Shown here: piece after piece, positions 54,061-62,304 of the stretch | Position numbering within the stretch: the stretch's first letter is position 1 | Layout: every line of letters starts with the position of its first letter | Assembly: GCF_010729485.1 (NCBI RefSeq) | Contig: NZ_AP022609.1 | Span: 1,364,001-1,428,000, forward strand | Reading direction: 5' to 3' | DNA length: 64,000 nt | Source of the DNA: Mycolicibacter hiberniae | Lineage (GTDB): Bacteria > Actinomycetota > Actinomycetes > Mycobacteriales > Mycobacteriaceae | Made by a program: the position numbers and the translations under genes | The notes under the pieces: generated by a model | Database searches by the model: none | Seen by the model: the letters and a program-made list of their open reading frames with translations, nothing else | What the model was told of the DNA's origin: nothing

Positions 54061-55743
54061 TCAGGCCGGGCTCTGCCTGCGCCACCGATCCCAGCGGCGG
54101 CCGCGCGGCGGCTGGGTCGAGGCCATCACCGAGTCCATGGCCGCCGCGTGCGGGTGCTCCGGCTGGATGGGCTGCGTGGGCGTTCCCACCGCGGGCTGGG
54201 TGCCCTCCCACCAGACCGGCTCCAGCAGCGTGGAGACCACCGGGATGGCGTGATCGACGCTCTTGCGTCCCCACTGGCAGGCCCGGTCGATGGTGGCCGC
54301 CGACGGCGCCAGGTTCACCGGTGACAGCGTCGGGGAGAACCGGACCAGGTGGTCGGCGTAGGGGGCGTTGCGCACCATCTGCAGCTGGATCGCCTGGGTG
54401 ATCGGAACCAGCCACAGGTGCTTGGGGTCCCACTGCGGGTGGAAGCAGTCGAAGGCCAGATAGCAGGCGTTGCGCGAGCCCAACCGGCCCGCGCGGACCC
54501 GCTTCCAGGCCAGCTCAAGCGGGACATTGCTGGCTGCGCCACCGTCCACCAGGGAGTCGAAGTCGTTGTCGGCCAGCAGCGCGTCGAACAGCGGCTCCAT
54601 GGCGGGATCCTTGGGCTCGTGGTGCAGCACACCGGGAATGGCCGAGGAGAACGACGCGGCGTCCACGACGTTGACGTCACGATCCGGGTTGTCACCGCCC
54701 AGGACGATGGGGGTCACCACCCGCGGGTCGATGAATGCCGCCGTCTGCCATAGACGCGTGGCCACCTGCGGGCCCAGCCCCACCGACAGGTACGGAAACG
54801 ACCGCAGCTGCAGGGTGGACAGGCGCTGTCTGCGGTAGTGCGAGGGCAGGGCCGAAATCGACTGCCGGCGTACCCCAGCCACCACCGCGTCGAACGGAAT
54901 GGCCAGGTCCGACATCTTCATCGGCGCGCCGTCTTCGCGACGGAACATCGCGTCGGCGAACTTGTCGAAGCTCAGGGCGAACACACCGGGCCGGCCGTGT
55001 CGGCGGCGTTGCCGTTCGGGACCCAAGATGGCGCGGAACGACACCGTCTTGGCCCACTGGATGTACTCGTCAATAGGCACCGGCAGCGTCCGGCTGACCA
55101 CTGAACCCAGGATGGATCCGATCGACGAGCCGATCAGGTAGTCGGGCACCGCCCCGGACTCCAGCAGGGCCTCCATGCCGCCGATGTAGACGAACCCGGC
55201 GCCGCCCCCGCCGCCGAGCACGGTGACCAGCTTCTTGTAGCCCACCTCGGCGTCGAGTTCGGCCAGGGAGAAGTCGTTGCCGTGCCGCTCGGCCACGTAG
55301 CGGCGCTGGTCGTCCTGATCGGCGGCCAGCCCGCCCAGCGCGTCGCGGGCCGCGGTCAGCGCGATCACCGGATCGCGTTCCTCGCGCAGCGGTCCGCGCA
55401 TCGTGTCGGCCACCCGGGCCTGCCACTGGGCCAGCTCGGGGCCCACCGAGACGTCGCCGCGGCCCCGCGTGCCGCCGGGTCCGGCCGCGCCGGGCTCGAA
55501 GTCGTCGAGCCGGGCAAAGTTGAGCAGATAGCGCAGCCGGCGCAGCTGCTCGGCGCTGAGCACATCGGGCCGCCGCAGCGTGTGCCGGATGAGGCGGTTC
55601 TCCATCTTCTGCAGCAGCAACACCGTGTCGGCGCTGTCGGCGACGTCGACGACTTCGGCGGTGTTGGCGGGATCGTTGCCGGTGTCCAACGGTTCGGGCG
55701 GGTCGGGCATGGCCGACCACGGCTGCGAGGGGGGAAGCTGCAT
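54061..55743 (-). CDS. Patatin-like phospholipase
   Basis: 560 residues. The patatin domain spans about 180-440: oxyanion motif GGGGGAGFVYIGG, nucleophile elbow 'YLIGSSIGSILGS' (GxSxG), and catalytic Asp in 'LVDGGAASNVPLEL'. The N-terminal 180 residues are helical and probably cytoplasmic; the C-terminal 100 contain a Pro-rich end. No signal peptide is visible. Patatins are acyl hydrolases of membrane lipids. The ATG at 55743 lies in a Gly-rich, weak ribosome-binding context. Confidence 0.87.
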   Translation of the reverse strand: MQLPPSQPWSAMPDPPEPLDTGNDPANTAEVVDVADSADTVLLLQKMENRLIRHTLRRPDVLSAEQLRRLRYLLNFARLDDFEPGAAGPGGTRGRGDVSVGPELAQWQARVADTMRGPLREERDPVIALTAARDALGGLAADQDDQRRYVAERHGNDFSLAELDAEVGYKKLVTVLGGGGGAGFVYIGGMEALLESGAVPDYLIGSSIGSILGSVVSRTLPVPIDEYIQWAKTVSFRAILGPERQRRRHGRPGVFALSFDKFADAMFRREDGAPMKMSDLAIPFDAVVAGVRRQSISALPSHYRRQRLSTLQLRSFPYLSVGLGPQVATRLWQTAAFIDPRVVTPIVLGGDNPDRDVNVVDAASFSSAIPGVLHHEPKDPAMEPLFDALLADNDFDSLVDGGAASNVPLELAWKRVRAGRLGSRNACYLAFDCFHPQWDPKHLWLVPITQAIQLQMVRNAPYADHLVRFSPTLSPVNLAPSAATIDRACQWGRKSVDHAIPVVSTLLEPVWWEGTQPAVGTPTQPIQPEHPHAAAMDSVMASTQPPRGRRWDRWRRQSPA

Positions 55744-55889
55744 GAGTGGTGGTTCCTGGGGTCGTGGCGCTGCCGAGGGGCAGTCTCGATAACTGAGCTT
55801 ACGTGGTCGAGGCGTCGTCACGCGGATTCGGGACACTGACGGGCGTACGGTAGGCTTTCGACTCGCTGCCGGAGATGCTTCGGCGGCGG

Positions 55890-55963
55890 CGGGCTGTGGC
55901 GCAGTTTGGTAGCGCACTTGACTGGGGGTCAAGTGGTCGCAGGTTCAAATCCTGTCAGCCCGA
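55890..55963 (+). tRNA. tRNA-Pro (anticodon GGG)
   Basis: Cloverleaf of 74 nt: acceptor CGGGCTG/CAGCCCG, anticodon arm CTTGA-CTGGGGG-TCAAG with anticodon GGG, and T arm CGCAG-GTTCAAAT-CCTG. The discriminator is A and no CCA is encoded. The 3' half is the likely attachment site of the adjacent integrated element, whose integrase gene ends 87 bases downstream. Confidence 0.95.
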
Positions 55964-55973
55964 CACAGGTCAG

Positions 55974-56008
55974 AGGCACTTTCCGGAGATTCCGGAAGGT
56001 GCCTTTTT
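55974..56008. terminator. Terminator between tRNA-Pro and int
   Basis: AGGCACTTTCCGGA-GAT-TCCGGAAGGTGCCT, a 14-bp stem with one G-T pair and a 3-nt loop, followed by TTTTT on the plus strand. It ends the tRNA transcript and probably also acts on the convergent int transcript. Confidence 0.85.
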
Positions 56009-56014
56009 CGTTCG

Positions 56015-56036
56015 GTACCCCAACGCGTACCCCAAC
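56015..56036. repeat. Tandem GTACCCCAAC repeats beside the attachment site
   Basis: GTACCCCAAC occurs at 56015-56024 and again at 56027-56036, a 12-bp period, between the tRNA terminator and the int stop. Pairs of short direct repeats near the crossover are typical arm-type binding sites of tyrosine integrases. A related TACCCGG pair is seen at about 57434-57452 on the other side of int. Confidence 0.4.
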
Positions 56037-56049
56037 CCGCGGACGTTCG

Positions 56050-57258
56050 TCACTGTCCGCTCGCGTCCACTAACCCCAACCGCCCGGCCAACGCGTCAAC
56101 CGCGGCCCGCGCAGTGTCATCCGACGTGTGGCCGTAGACGTCGCCGGTGATTGCGATCGACGAGTGCCCGAGCAGGTCGGCCACTGCCTTGATGTGCACC
56201 CCCGACTCCAACCACGCCACCGCCGCGGAATGCCGCAACGTGTGCACGCCGACACTATCGACCTTTGCCGCCCGCGACGCCACCTCGATCACGCGCAGTA
56301 GGTTCCGCGGGTCGACCGGTCCGCCGAGTTCGGTGGTGAACACCAGCCCGGAGTTCTGCCATTGGTTCGCCGACCGCAACCGCTCCGCCGTCTGGTTCGT
56401 TCGGTGTCGTCGCAGCATCGCCACTACAGCGGCGTTCAGCGGCACCGTGCGTCGCGACCGCACCGTCTTCGGCTCGGTGATGACCAACCGGCCACCAACC
56501 CGGCTGATCGTCGCCGACACCCGCAGCACACCGGCGTCGAGGTCGACCTGGTCCCACGCCAGCGCCAACGCCTCGCCCTTGCGCATCCCGGTCGACGCGA
56601 TCAGCACCAGTGCCGGGTGATAACGCGACGTTTCTGCGGCCCGCAGGACCGCGGTCACGGCATCGGCGTCCAGGTGCCGCGCCTCGGTGCGCTCGACGCC
56701 CGGACGCCGAACCTGGGCCGCCGGATTGCGGGCGAGCAGCCCGTCGCGGACCGCACCGTCGAGCGCCGACCGGAGAACGGTGTAGGTGCTGCGGATCGTG
56801 GAGTCAGATAGTGCGCGCACCGGATCGCCTGGGCTGCCATCGGCGTCTTTCAGGCCGGGCTTGGTCTTGGCGCGCAACCGGAGGATTAGCGCTTCGACGT
56901 CCGACGGCCGCAACTTGTCGAGCGGGATGGTGCCGAACGGTGCGGGGTCGAGGTGCTGTCGGGACAGCGTCGTGTAAAGCGCACGGGTCGACTCCTTGCG
57001 GTCCGATACGGCGAGGGTGGTCGCGCGCCAGTGCGCTAGCCAGTCGCCGACGGTGGTGCTCGCATCCTTGACCGGTGCACCGGCTTCGAGGCGGTCGCGC
57101 GCCTTCTTCATCTCGGCGCGAACGGCCTTCGCGGTCGCACCGTAGAACGACACGCGCTTGGTTTCGCCGGTCTCGTCGTCGACGTAGGTGAGTCGCGCCT
57201 CCCACCGACCGTTAGCTCGCTGCCGGACCGTGCCCTCACCGTTTGCGCGCTTACCCAT
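56050..57258 (-). CDS. int: Tyrosine integrase of the element
   Basis: 402 residues from ATG 57258, preceded by AAGGGAG. N-terminal AP2-like arm-binding part ('GEGTVRQRANGRWEARLTYV'), SAM-like core-binding domain (about 65-175), catalytic domain with Arg226 (ASTGMRKGE), Lys264 (TEPKT), His339/Arg342 (HTLRH), His365 (LGHSS) and Tyr375 (GDVYGH). All catalytic residues are present, so it should be active. The 3' end faces tRNA-Pro, the usual arrangement for an integrase whose attP lies next to it. Confidence 0.95.
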   Translation of the reverse strand: MGKRANGEGTVRQRANGRWEARLTYVDDETGETKRVSFYGATAKAVRAEMKKARDRLEAGAPVKDASTTVGDWLAHWRATTLAVSDRKESTRALYTTLSRQHLDPAPFGTIPLDKLRPSDVEALILRLRAKTKPGLKDADGSPGDPVRALSDSTIRSTYTVLRSALDGAVRDGLLARNPAAQVRRPGVERTEARHLDADAVTAVLRAAETSRYHPALVLIASTGMRKGEALALAWDQVDLDAGVLRVSATISRVGGRLVITEPKTVRSRRTVPLNAAVVAMLRRHRTNQTAERLRSANQWQNSGLVFTTELGGPVDPRNLLRVIEVASRAAKVDSVGVHTLRHSAAVAWLESGVHIKAVADLLGHSSIAITGDVYGHTSDDTARAAVDALAGRLGLVDASGQ

Positions 57259-57559
57259 ACCGATCGTGCTCCCTTCGACGTCTACATCGACCGCTCGACA
57301 TCGGGGGTGCACCGACACCGAACCTGAACTGCGCGACACGGTCGAACACGGTGCCTAATCCCCGTATCGCCTGTTCAGAACCGCTTTCACAACCTGGCGA
57401 ATGCGCCCGGTTGGCTACGAACAGTCCTCGCCTACCCGGAAATGTACCCGGTGATTGACACGCGACGGGCGGATTGCAGTCGGGAGGCGGCGCAATGATT
57501 CAACTACCACAACCACGGGCGGACGCCCGAAAACAGCTCAGCGCCAAGGAGAACGGCCA
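57259..57559. other. Divergent int-xis control region
   Basis: About 300 bp without a credible gene. It holds a TTGACA at 57457-57462 without a convincing -10 partner, and two TACCCGG elements about 12 bp apart near 57434-57452. No repressor gene is located here or beside int. Confidence 0.5.
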
Positions 57560-57763
57560 ATGGACGACGCACAGACCGAACAGCTTCTGGTCCCCATCAA
57601 CGCCACCCGCACCCGCCTCGGCGGCATCGGGCGAACCATGCTCTACGAACTCGTTGCCCGCGGCGAACTGACCAAAGTCAACATCGGAACGCGGGGGTTT
57701 ATCACGGCGGAATCCATTGCGGCATACGTTGATCGGCTCAAGGCCGTCGCAAAGGCATCGTGA
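57560..57763 (+). CDS. Excisionase-like helix-turn-helix protein
   Basis: 67 residues, ATG at 57560 with AAGGAG upstream. 'TRTRLGGIGRTMLYELVARG' followed by ELTKVNIGTRGFITAESIAAYVDR is a MerR-like winged helix (HTH_17/AlpA type). It is next to int on the opposite strand, so its likely role is directionality factor for excision, or an AlpA-type activator. Confidence 0.75.
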   Translation: MDDAQTEQLLVPINATRTRLGGIGRTMLYELVARGELTKVNIGTRGFITAESIAAYVDRLKAVAKAS

Positions 57764-57812
57764 CGGGCGGCGGCCGGAACCGGCGCGACGCCGATGCCGA
57801 GCCGGGTGCGTC

Positions 57813-58823
57813 ATGAGCGGGCCGACATTTATCGCCGTAGTACCTGCGGAGGTTGACCGCTACGGCGCGGCCGCCGCGATCCTGTTGGCGCATATCCGAT
57901 ACCGCACCGTGAGCGACGGGCCGGGGCGCATCGAGCGCGGAGGCTGCCGGTGGTGGCGGGTGCCGCTTCGGGCGTTGGCCGCCGAGACTGGGCTATCGGT
58001 CAAGGCCGTCCGAACGGGATTAAAGGCGTTAGACGGGGTGGTCCTAGCAAAGCAATTCCCGCCGCTATCCGATCAATCGTTGGCCTACCGCATGGCGTCC
58101 GTCGACGACGCGCTGACCGGCCAGTTGCCCGCTGGGGCACGGCCTGACCTGCCAGTTGCCCCAGCGGGCAACCCAGTTGCCGCAGCGGGCACGGACCGTG
58201 CCCCAGCGGGCACGACCCCGTGCCCCAGCGGGCATCTGTACCTATCTTCGGAGACCTTTGGAGAAGGGGGAGAAGGCGGCCGCCGCGATACGTCGCCGCG
58301 CCCGGTCAACGGAGACCGTCCGGCAGCTAACAGCGAACCGGCAACAGCCGACCCAGATCAGTTCGGCGACGATTCCCCCGAGGATCAACCTGTCGCTGAT
58401 GCGGCACCGGCTACCGCCGAGCCGCCGTCAACGCCCGACGAGATCGCGGCCGCCGCCAAACTGCCGCCGCCACCAATGAACGGGCCGCAGTCATTCACCG
58501 AACCCGAACCGTCGCGGTACTGCCCAAAGCATCCGGGCGGCACGAGCGGTTCGTGCCCGGACTGTAGGGACGCCCGGAGATGTCGCGAGGTCTGGGACCA
58601 ACGGCGACGAGGGTTCAACGCCGCGTTGCGTGCGGCACGTGATGCGTGGATCGCCGCCTGCCGCGAATGCGAGGACAACGATGCCGACGGCCGCTGCGGC
58701 GGATGGGTGTTGGACCCGTGGGACGAGTTGCCCGACCCGATCCGATGCGGGCACCCGCGCCTTTTGCAGGCATACGCGGCAAGGCATCCCGACTTCACGA
58801 TCCCATCGCGGGCGGCGTCATGA
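57813..58823 (+). CDS. Putative replication initiation protein of the element
   Basis: 336 residues, ATG 57813. The first ~95 residues form a winged helix of the kind found at the N-terminus of phage/plasmid replication organisers ('RWWRVPLRALAAETGLSVKA', then 'VRTGLKALDG'). Residues 105-140 are encoded by the iteron array described separately. A Pro/Ala/Asp-rich linker (145-225) leads to a cysteine-rich C-terminus with Cys237, 248, 251, 257, 283, 286, 295 and 312, two possible zinc sites. Overlaps the next gene by 4 bases. The replication function is inferred from the wHTH plus iterons; no enzymatic motif is seen. Confidence 0.5.
   Translation: MSGPTFIAVVPAEVDRYGAAAAILLAHIRYRTVSDGPGRIERGGCRWWRVPLRALAAETGLSVKAVRTGLKALDGVVLAKQFPPLSDQSLAYRMASVDDALTGQLPAGARPDLPVAPAGNPVAAAGTDRAPAGTTPCPSGHLYLSSETFGEGGEGGRRDTSPRPVNGDRPAANSEPATADPDQFGDDSPEDQPVADAAPATAEPPSTPDEIAAAAKLPPPPMNGPQSFTEPEPSRYCPKHPGGTSGSCPDCRDARRCREVWDQRRRGFNAALRAARDAWIAACRECEDNDADGRCGGWVLDPWDELPDPIRCGHPRLLQAYAARHPDFTIPSRAAS
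58126..58234. repeat. Iteron-like array (TGCCCCAGCGGGCA x5)
   Basis: Copies of the 14-mer TGCCCCAGCGGGCA lie at 58157, 58178 (one mismatch), 58199 and 58221, and one exact inverted copy at 58126. Spacing of the direct copies is 21, 21 and 22 bp, two DNA turns. Each copy is itself an inverted repeat (TGCCC/GGGCA). The last 22-bp step shifts the reading frame, so the protein repeat changes from APAG to CPSG while the DNA motif is unchanged. This points to a protein-binding DNA array such as a replication origin. Confidence 0.6.
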
Positions 58824-59068
58824 GGGACGACGGGCAGTTGCCGATGATCGACGTTTGCGCGATTTGCGGCGGCCTTGGGTTCATCACGCAGCCGGTGCCA
58901 ACGGTCGAGCCGCCCACGCCGCATGGCGCGTGTTTCGATGCGGCCGCCCGCTGGTTGGATCGGGTGCCGTCGCCGCCGCCGTCCCCGGATGCCCGGTTGC
59001 GGAGGCGTTCGCGCCGAGGGTGGCGGGTGCCCCGTGGCGATGTCCCGGGCTTGCGGGTGGTGTCGTGA
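58820..59068 (+). CDS. Small unknown protein with CxxC motif
   Basis: 82 residues starting 'MRDDGQLPMIDVCAICGGLG'. One CxxC knuckle and an Arg-rich tail. The ATG overlaps the stop of the upstream gene (ATGA) and the stop overlaps the next start (GTGA), so it belongs to a translationally coupled chain. No known function. Confidence 0.6.
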   Translation: MRDDGQLPMIDVCAICGGLGFITQPVPTVEPPTPHGACFDAAARWLDRVPSPPPSPDARLRRRSRRGWRVPRGDVPGLRVVS

Positions 59069-59283
59069 CCCGGCGTAGTGCGGCGGAGCAGGCGGCCCGT
59101 GCGGCACGGGCGACGGCGATCCGGGCATGTCCCCGATGCGACCCGTGCGGGTGGCGACTCGGTCCCGACGGGGCACCGGTGGACCCGGCGACCCGATGCG
59201 ACCACGGCACGCGCCCAACACCGCCACTAGCGGGCCGTGACGTCACCGAACCGATCCACGAACCGCCGGGGCGTGCGTCGTGA
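59065..59283 (+). CDS. Small unknown zinc-ribbon-like protein
   Basis: 72 residues from GTG 59065: 'MTRRSAAEQAARAARATAIR' then CPRCDPCGWRLGPDG and a third cysteine in 'TRCDHG'. Possible zinc-binding protein; basic N-terminal helix might bind nucleic acid. Coupled to the gene before it. Confidence 0.55.
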   Translation: MTRRSAAEQAARAARATAIRACPRCDPCGWRLGPDGAPVDPATRCDHGTRPTPPLAGRDVTEPIHEPPGRAS

Positions 59284-59341
59284 GGCCACACGCCGGTTGG
59301 CTGACCGCCCGAATCATCAAGGAACGCAGAGGAGAACAACC

Positions 59342-59950
59342 GTGAGCAACCACACCGGCGGCGAGGCACGGCCGAACCGTGACGACTACGCCGACGAGGC
59401 CGCGTACATCGAGGCGTTCGCGCAATGGTGGGAGGCGCGGGCCGGTTTGCCGCCCGGTGGACGTGACCCCGCGCTGGTGCGTCTTGACCTGATCGACGAC
59501 CGCGACGCGGCCATGATCGCCGTAGCGGTGTTGCGGCGCGACGGTGCCGGTTTCAACGTGCCGGACGCGATCGAGGCGGCCACCGCCGGGTTCGGCCCGG
59601 AGGTGTTCGACGTGATGCCGCACGCCGTCGCCGTCGCGATCCGGGACCGGCTGCCCGCCAATCACCGGCCCGCGGTGATCGCCGCCGTCGACGAGGTGCT
59701 CCAACGGTTCGAGAACAGCCCCGGCGGCTGGGAGCACGCGCAGTTGTGTGTGCACCACCTCGCCGACGCCGTGCGCGCCGGGATCACCGCCTCCATTGCC
59801 GCCGGGCTGGCCGGTGCAGTCGACCACGACGGCCACTCCGTCGCCGACGACCAGATCGCGTCCGCGGCCGCCTTCGCCGCCGGGATCGTCTACGCCGACA
59901 TCATCGCCCGCCTCCAAGACGATCTGATCGCGTTGGCGGCGCTGCCGTGA
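59342..59950 (+). CDS. Unknown alanine-rich protein of the element
   Basis: 202 residues from GTG 59342 with GAGGAGA upstream. Mostly helical and alanine-rich; N-terminal 'RPNRDDYADEAAYIEAFAQW' is acidic/aromatic, followed by 'FDVMPHAVAVAIRDRLPANH'. No membrane segment or catalytic motif. Overlaps the next gene by 4 bases. Position before the head genes would allow a terminase-small or morphogenesis role, but nothing in the sequence shows it. Confidence 0.6.
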   Translation: MSNHTGGEARPNRDDYADEAAYIEAFAQWWEARAGLPPGGRDPALVRLDLIDDRDAAMIAVAVLRRDGAGFNVPDAIEAATAGFGPEVFDVMPHAVAVAIRDRLPANHRPAVIAAVDEVLQRFENSPGGWEHAQLCVHHLADAVRAGITASIAAGLAGAVDHDGHSVADDQIASAAAFAAGIVYADIIARLQDDLIALAALP

Positions 59951-60411
59951 CGATCACCGCGCAGCGTGGGGTGTTCATCACCGCCGACGACGCGACCTAC
60001 ATTGCCTCGGCCCTCGACTTGGTGGGCCGCCTGCTTGCCGAGCAACGCGACGAGCACGGCCACCCAACGCCGTCGCAGCCGTCGCCTCGGTTGGCCGCCA
60101 CGACGGCGAAGCTGCACCGGACTGTCGCTTCGCTGGCGATACGCGATCCGGCCGGTGACCACGCACAAGGATCTGAACCGCCAGAGCAAATCGCCAGTGT
60201 GCGTGCACCGCAACGGGATTCCGTGGACGCTGGGCCGCATGTCATTGGGACCGGCGACGCCGCACGACGACTCGGCATCACGCCGAACGCCGTCCGCGAC
60301 CTCGCCCGCCGAGGACGCCTCCCCGATGTCACCCGTACCGGCACCCGATGGCAATTCGACGCCCACGCCGTCACCGCCCTCGCCGAACAGCGGGCATCCC
60401 AGCGGCGGTAG
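59947..60411 (+). CDS. HTH protein of the element (MerR/AlpA-like domain)
   Basis: 154 residues from GTG 59947. The C-terminal ~50 residues, 'IGTGDAARRLGITPNAVRDL' then ARRGRLPDVTRTGTRWQF, are a HTH_17-type winged helix like those of excisionases and AlpA activators; the first half is helical with no motif. Directly before the head protease, so it might control the morphogenesis genes or bind packaging DNA. Confidence 0.6.
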   Translation: MTITAQRGVFITADDATYIASALDLVGRLLAEQRDEHGHPTPSQPSPRLAATTAKLHRTVASLAIRDPAGDHAQGSEPPEQIASVRAPQRDSVDAGPHVIGTGDAARRLGITPNAVRDLARRGRLPDVTRTGTRWQFDAHAVTALAEQRASQRR

Positions 60412-60413
60412 CC

Positions 60414-60998
60414 GTGCCTAACCTCCGGACGATTCGCGGCGTCGAACTGGTGCGCGTCGGCACGTGGGAGATCAGTTCGGGCGAGTGGACCGTGTCCACC
60501 GACGATCTGCGGTCGGCCGTGGCCGCGCACGCCGCCGGTGTCCTGCCGCGGCCGCGGTTGAAGATCGGGCACACTGATCCCCGCTTCGACGGCGGCCCAG
60601 CCTTGGGCCGCGTCGACAACCTCCGACTCGCCGACGGCGGCAACACACTGGTCGGCGACTTCGTGGACGTGCCCGCCGCGGTCGCCACGCTGCTGCCGCA
60701 CTCGTACCCGTCGCGGTCGGTGGAGGCGCTACTCGACTACACCGCGCCCGACGGCACCGTGTGGCCGCTGGTGATCCAGGCCGTGGCGCTACTAGGCAGC
60801 ACCGCGCCGGGCATCGAAACGTTGGCGGACATCACCAACCTCTACGGCGTGGCCGCATCATCCGCCCGCCGCGTCGTGGTCGCCGCGGTACCACCGCGTG
60901 GTGGAAGGCCGGCTACCCATGTCCGTGCCATCGCCGTGGCGCGCGCCCGACGGACCCGCAACACCCGAACCGTCTCACCAGAGAGGACACCCACATGA
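60414..60998 (+). CDS. Head maturation protease, Mu gpI-like
   Basis: 194 residues from GTG 60414. 'PRLKIGHTDPRFDGGPALGR' with His53 and 'PHSYPSRSVEALLDY' with candidate Ser100/102 are the conserved blocks of the Mu I-type phage protease. It would process scaffold and capsid during head assembly. It lacks the C-terminal scaffold portion that many relatives carry; a protein of that type is encoded separately at 62305. The last 50 residues are basic. It overlaps the decoration gene by 4 bases. Confidence 0.7.
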   Translation: MPNLRTIRGVELVRVGTWEISSGEWTVSTDDLRSAVAAHAAGVLPRPRLKIGHTDPRFDGGPALGRVDNLRLADGGNTLVGDFVDVPAAVATLLPHSYPSRSVEALLDYTAPDGTVWPLVIQAVALLGSTAPGIETLADITNLYGVAASSARRVVVAAVPPRGGRPATHVRAIAVARARRTRNTRTVSPERTPT

Positions 60999-61375
60999 GC
61001 ACCACAATCACCAACCCGTACAGCTACGCACCGGGCGAGAACATCACCGGCGAGGCGACCGGTGCCGTCACCGCGCGCCGGTTCGTGAAGATCTCCGGCA
61101 ACCGCACGGCTGCGGGCAATCTCGCCGTCACCGCGGCCGCGGCAGGTGACCGCGCCTTCGGCGTCGCCGCCAACGACGCCGCCGCAGGCCAGTTAGTGAG
61201 GGTCGCCCGCGGCGGGGTCGTGAAGGTCATCGCCGCCGGTGCCATCGCCGCGGGTGCCGAGGTCCAGGTGGGTGCCGGTGGCGCAGCGTCTACTGCGGCC
61301 GCCGGGTTGGTCGTCGGGTTCGCCGTGACCGGTGCCGCCGACGGTGCCGTTGCCGAGATTGCTTTCCCGGCCTAA
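60995..61375 (+). CDS. Capsid decoration/cement protein (DUF2190-like)
   Basis: 126 residues: 'NPYSYAPGENITGEATGAVT' and repeated beta hairpins such as 'DRAFGVAANDAAAGQLVRVA' and 'AAGAIAAGAEVQVGAGG', typical of the small beta-barrel cement proteins found just before the major capsid gene. ATG after GAGAGGACACCC. No enzymatic function expected. Confidence 0.7.
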   Translation: MSTTITNPYSYAPGENITGEATGAVTARRFVKISGNRTAAGNLAVTAAAAGDRAFGVAANDAAAGQLVRVARGGVVKVIAAGAIAAGAEVQVGAGGAASTAAAGLVVGFAVTGAADGAVAEIAFPA

Positions 61376-61404
61376 CACCCGACACGACCGAAAGGAACAC
61401 GACC

Positions 61405-62289
61405 ATGCCCAATGCGTTGATCCCCGAACTCAACGGCCGCCAACTGACCGTTGACGTCGCCCTCCGCCAGCCGACGATCCTCAAGGCGCGGATCGCCCAG
61501 CTCGCCGACGCGGACCTACTGCTGCCCAAATTCTTCCGCCAACTCGGCGCGCCCGTGCAGGGTGGCGGCCTGCTTTATTCGGTCATTGCCGCGTCCGACT
61601 ACTACGCGTCCGACGTCGAGATGCGCACGCCCGGTGCGGAGTACCGCGTAGTCGAGGGAGTCGATCCGACGCCGCAGATCGCGGCGGTGGAGGATTGGGG
61701 TGGCCGGTTCCAGGTGACCGATGAGCAGATCACCCGCAACGCCGTCAACTACCTCGACCAACAGACGACGCAGCTCGCGAACACCATCGCCCGAAAGTTG
61801 GACACGCGCGCCGTGGCGGCGTTGCAGGCGGCCAACATCGGCACCTACGCACCCCCGAACGGGTGGGGTGATCTCACGTTCGTCGGACCTTTAACCGACC
61901 TCACCCCGTCGGCCGACCGACCCACGGCACACGCCGCAGAGGTGCAGGAAATGGCCGACCTCGAAGAACTTGGCGTGCACCACGACATCCTCGTCGTGCA
62001 CCCTGAGCAGGCGAAACAGCTGCGCGTTGCTTATGCCGAGGGGTTGGACGACATGCTCGCCTCGGCCGGGTTTACGGAGGGCATGTTCGCGAACCCGCGC
62101 GTACCCGTCGGCGTGGCGTTCGTCGCCCAAAAGGGCATGGTCGGCACCGTCGGGTTTGAATCCGCGGGCCTGGTGGTCGAGGTGTACGACGACCGCTCGA
62201 CTCGATCCAAGTGGGTGCAGGCCTACGCCGTGCCCGCTATCGCCGTGGACCGGCCGTACGCCGCCAAGAAGATCACCGCGCTCAGCTAG
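61405..62289 (+). CDS. Major capsid protein (HK97-fold type)
   Basis: 294 residues, ATG 61405 with GAAAGGAAC upstream. Features of actinophage coat proteins: helical start, 'YYASDVEMRTPGAEYRVVEG' (E-loop-like), the spine-helix region 'VTDEQITRNAVNYLDQQTTQ', 'HHDILVVHPEQAKQLR' and a C-terminal beta sheet 'VPVGVAFVAQKGMVGTVGFE'. Identity rests on these features and its place after protease and decoration genes. Confidence 0.72.
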   Translation: MPNALIPELNGRQLTVDVALRQPTILKARIAQLADADLLLPKFFRQLGAPVQGGGLLYSVIAASDYYASDVEMRTPGAEYRVVEGVDPTPQIAAVEDWGGRFQVTDEQITRNAVNYLDQQTTQLANTIARKLDTRAVAALQAANIGTYAPPNGWGDLTFVGPLTDLTPSADRPTAHAAEVQEMADLEELGVHHDILVVHPEQAKQLRVAYAEGLDDMLASAGFTEGMFANPRVPVGVAFVAQKGMVGTVGFESAGLVVEVYDDRSTRSKWVQAYAVPAIAVDRPYAAKKITALS

Positions 62290-62304
62290 AAAGGAACCGG
62301 CACA

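Noticed and set aside
55964..56049. attR-like second copy of the tRNA-Pro 3' end within the window
   Set aside because: I searched the gene-free stretches at 62776-63003 and 63457-63701 by eye for TCAAATCCTGTCAGCCCGA and found no match, so the right end must be outside the window or the core is shorter than recognisable.
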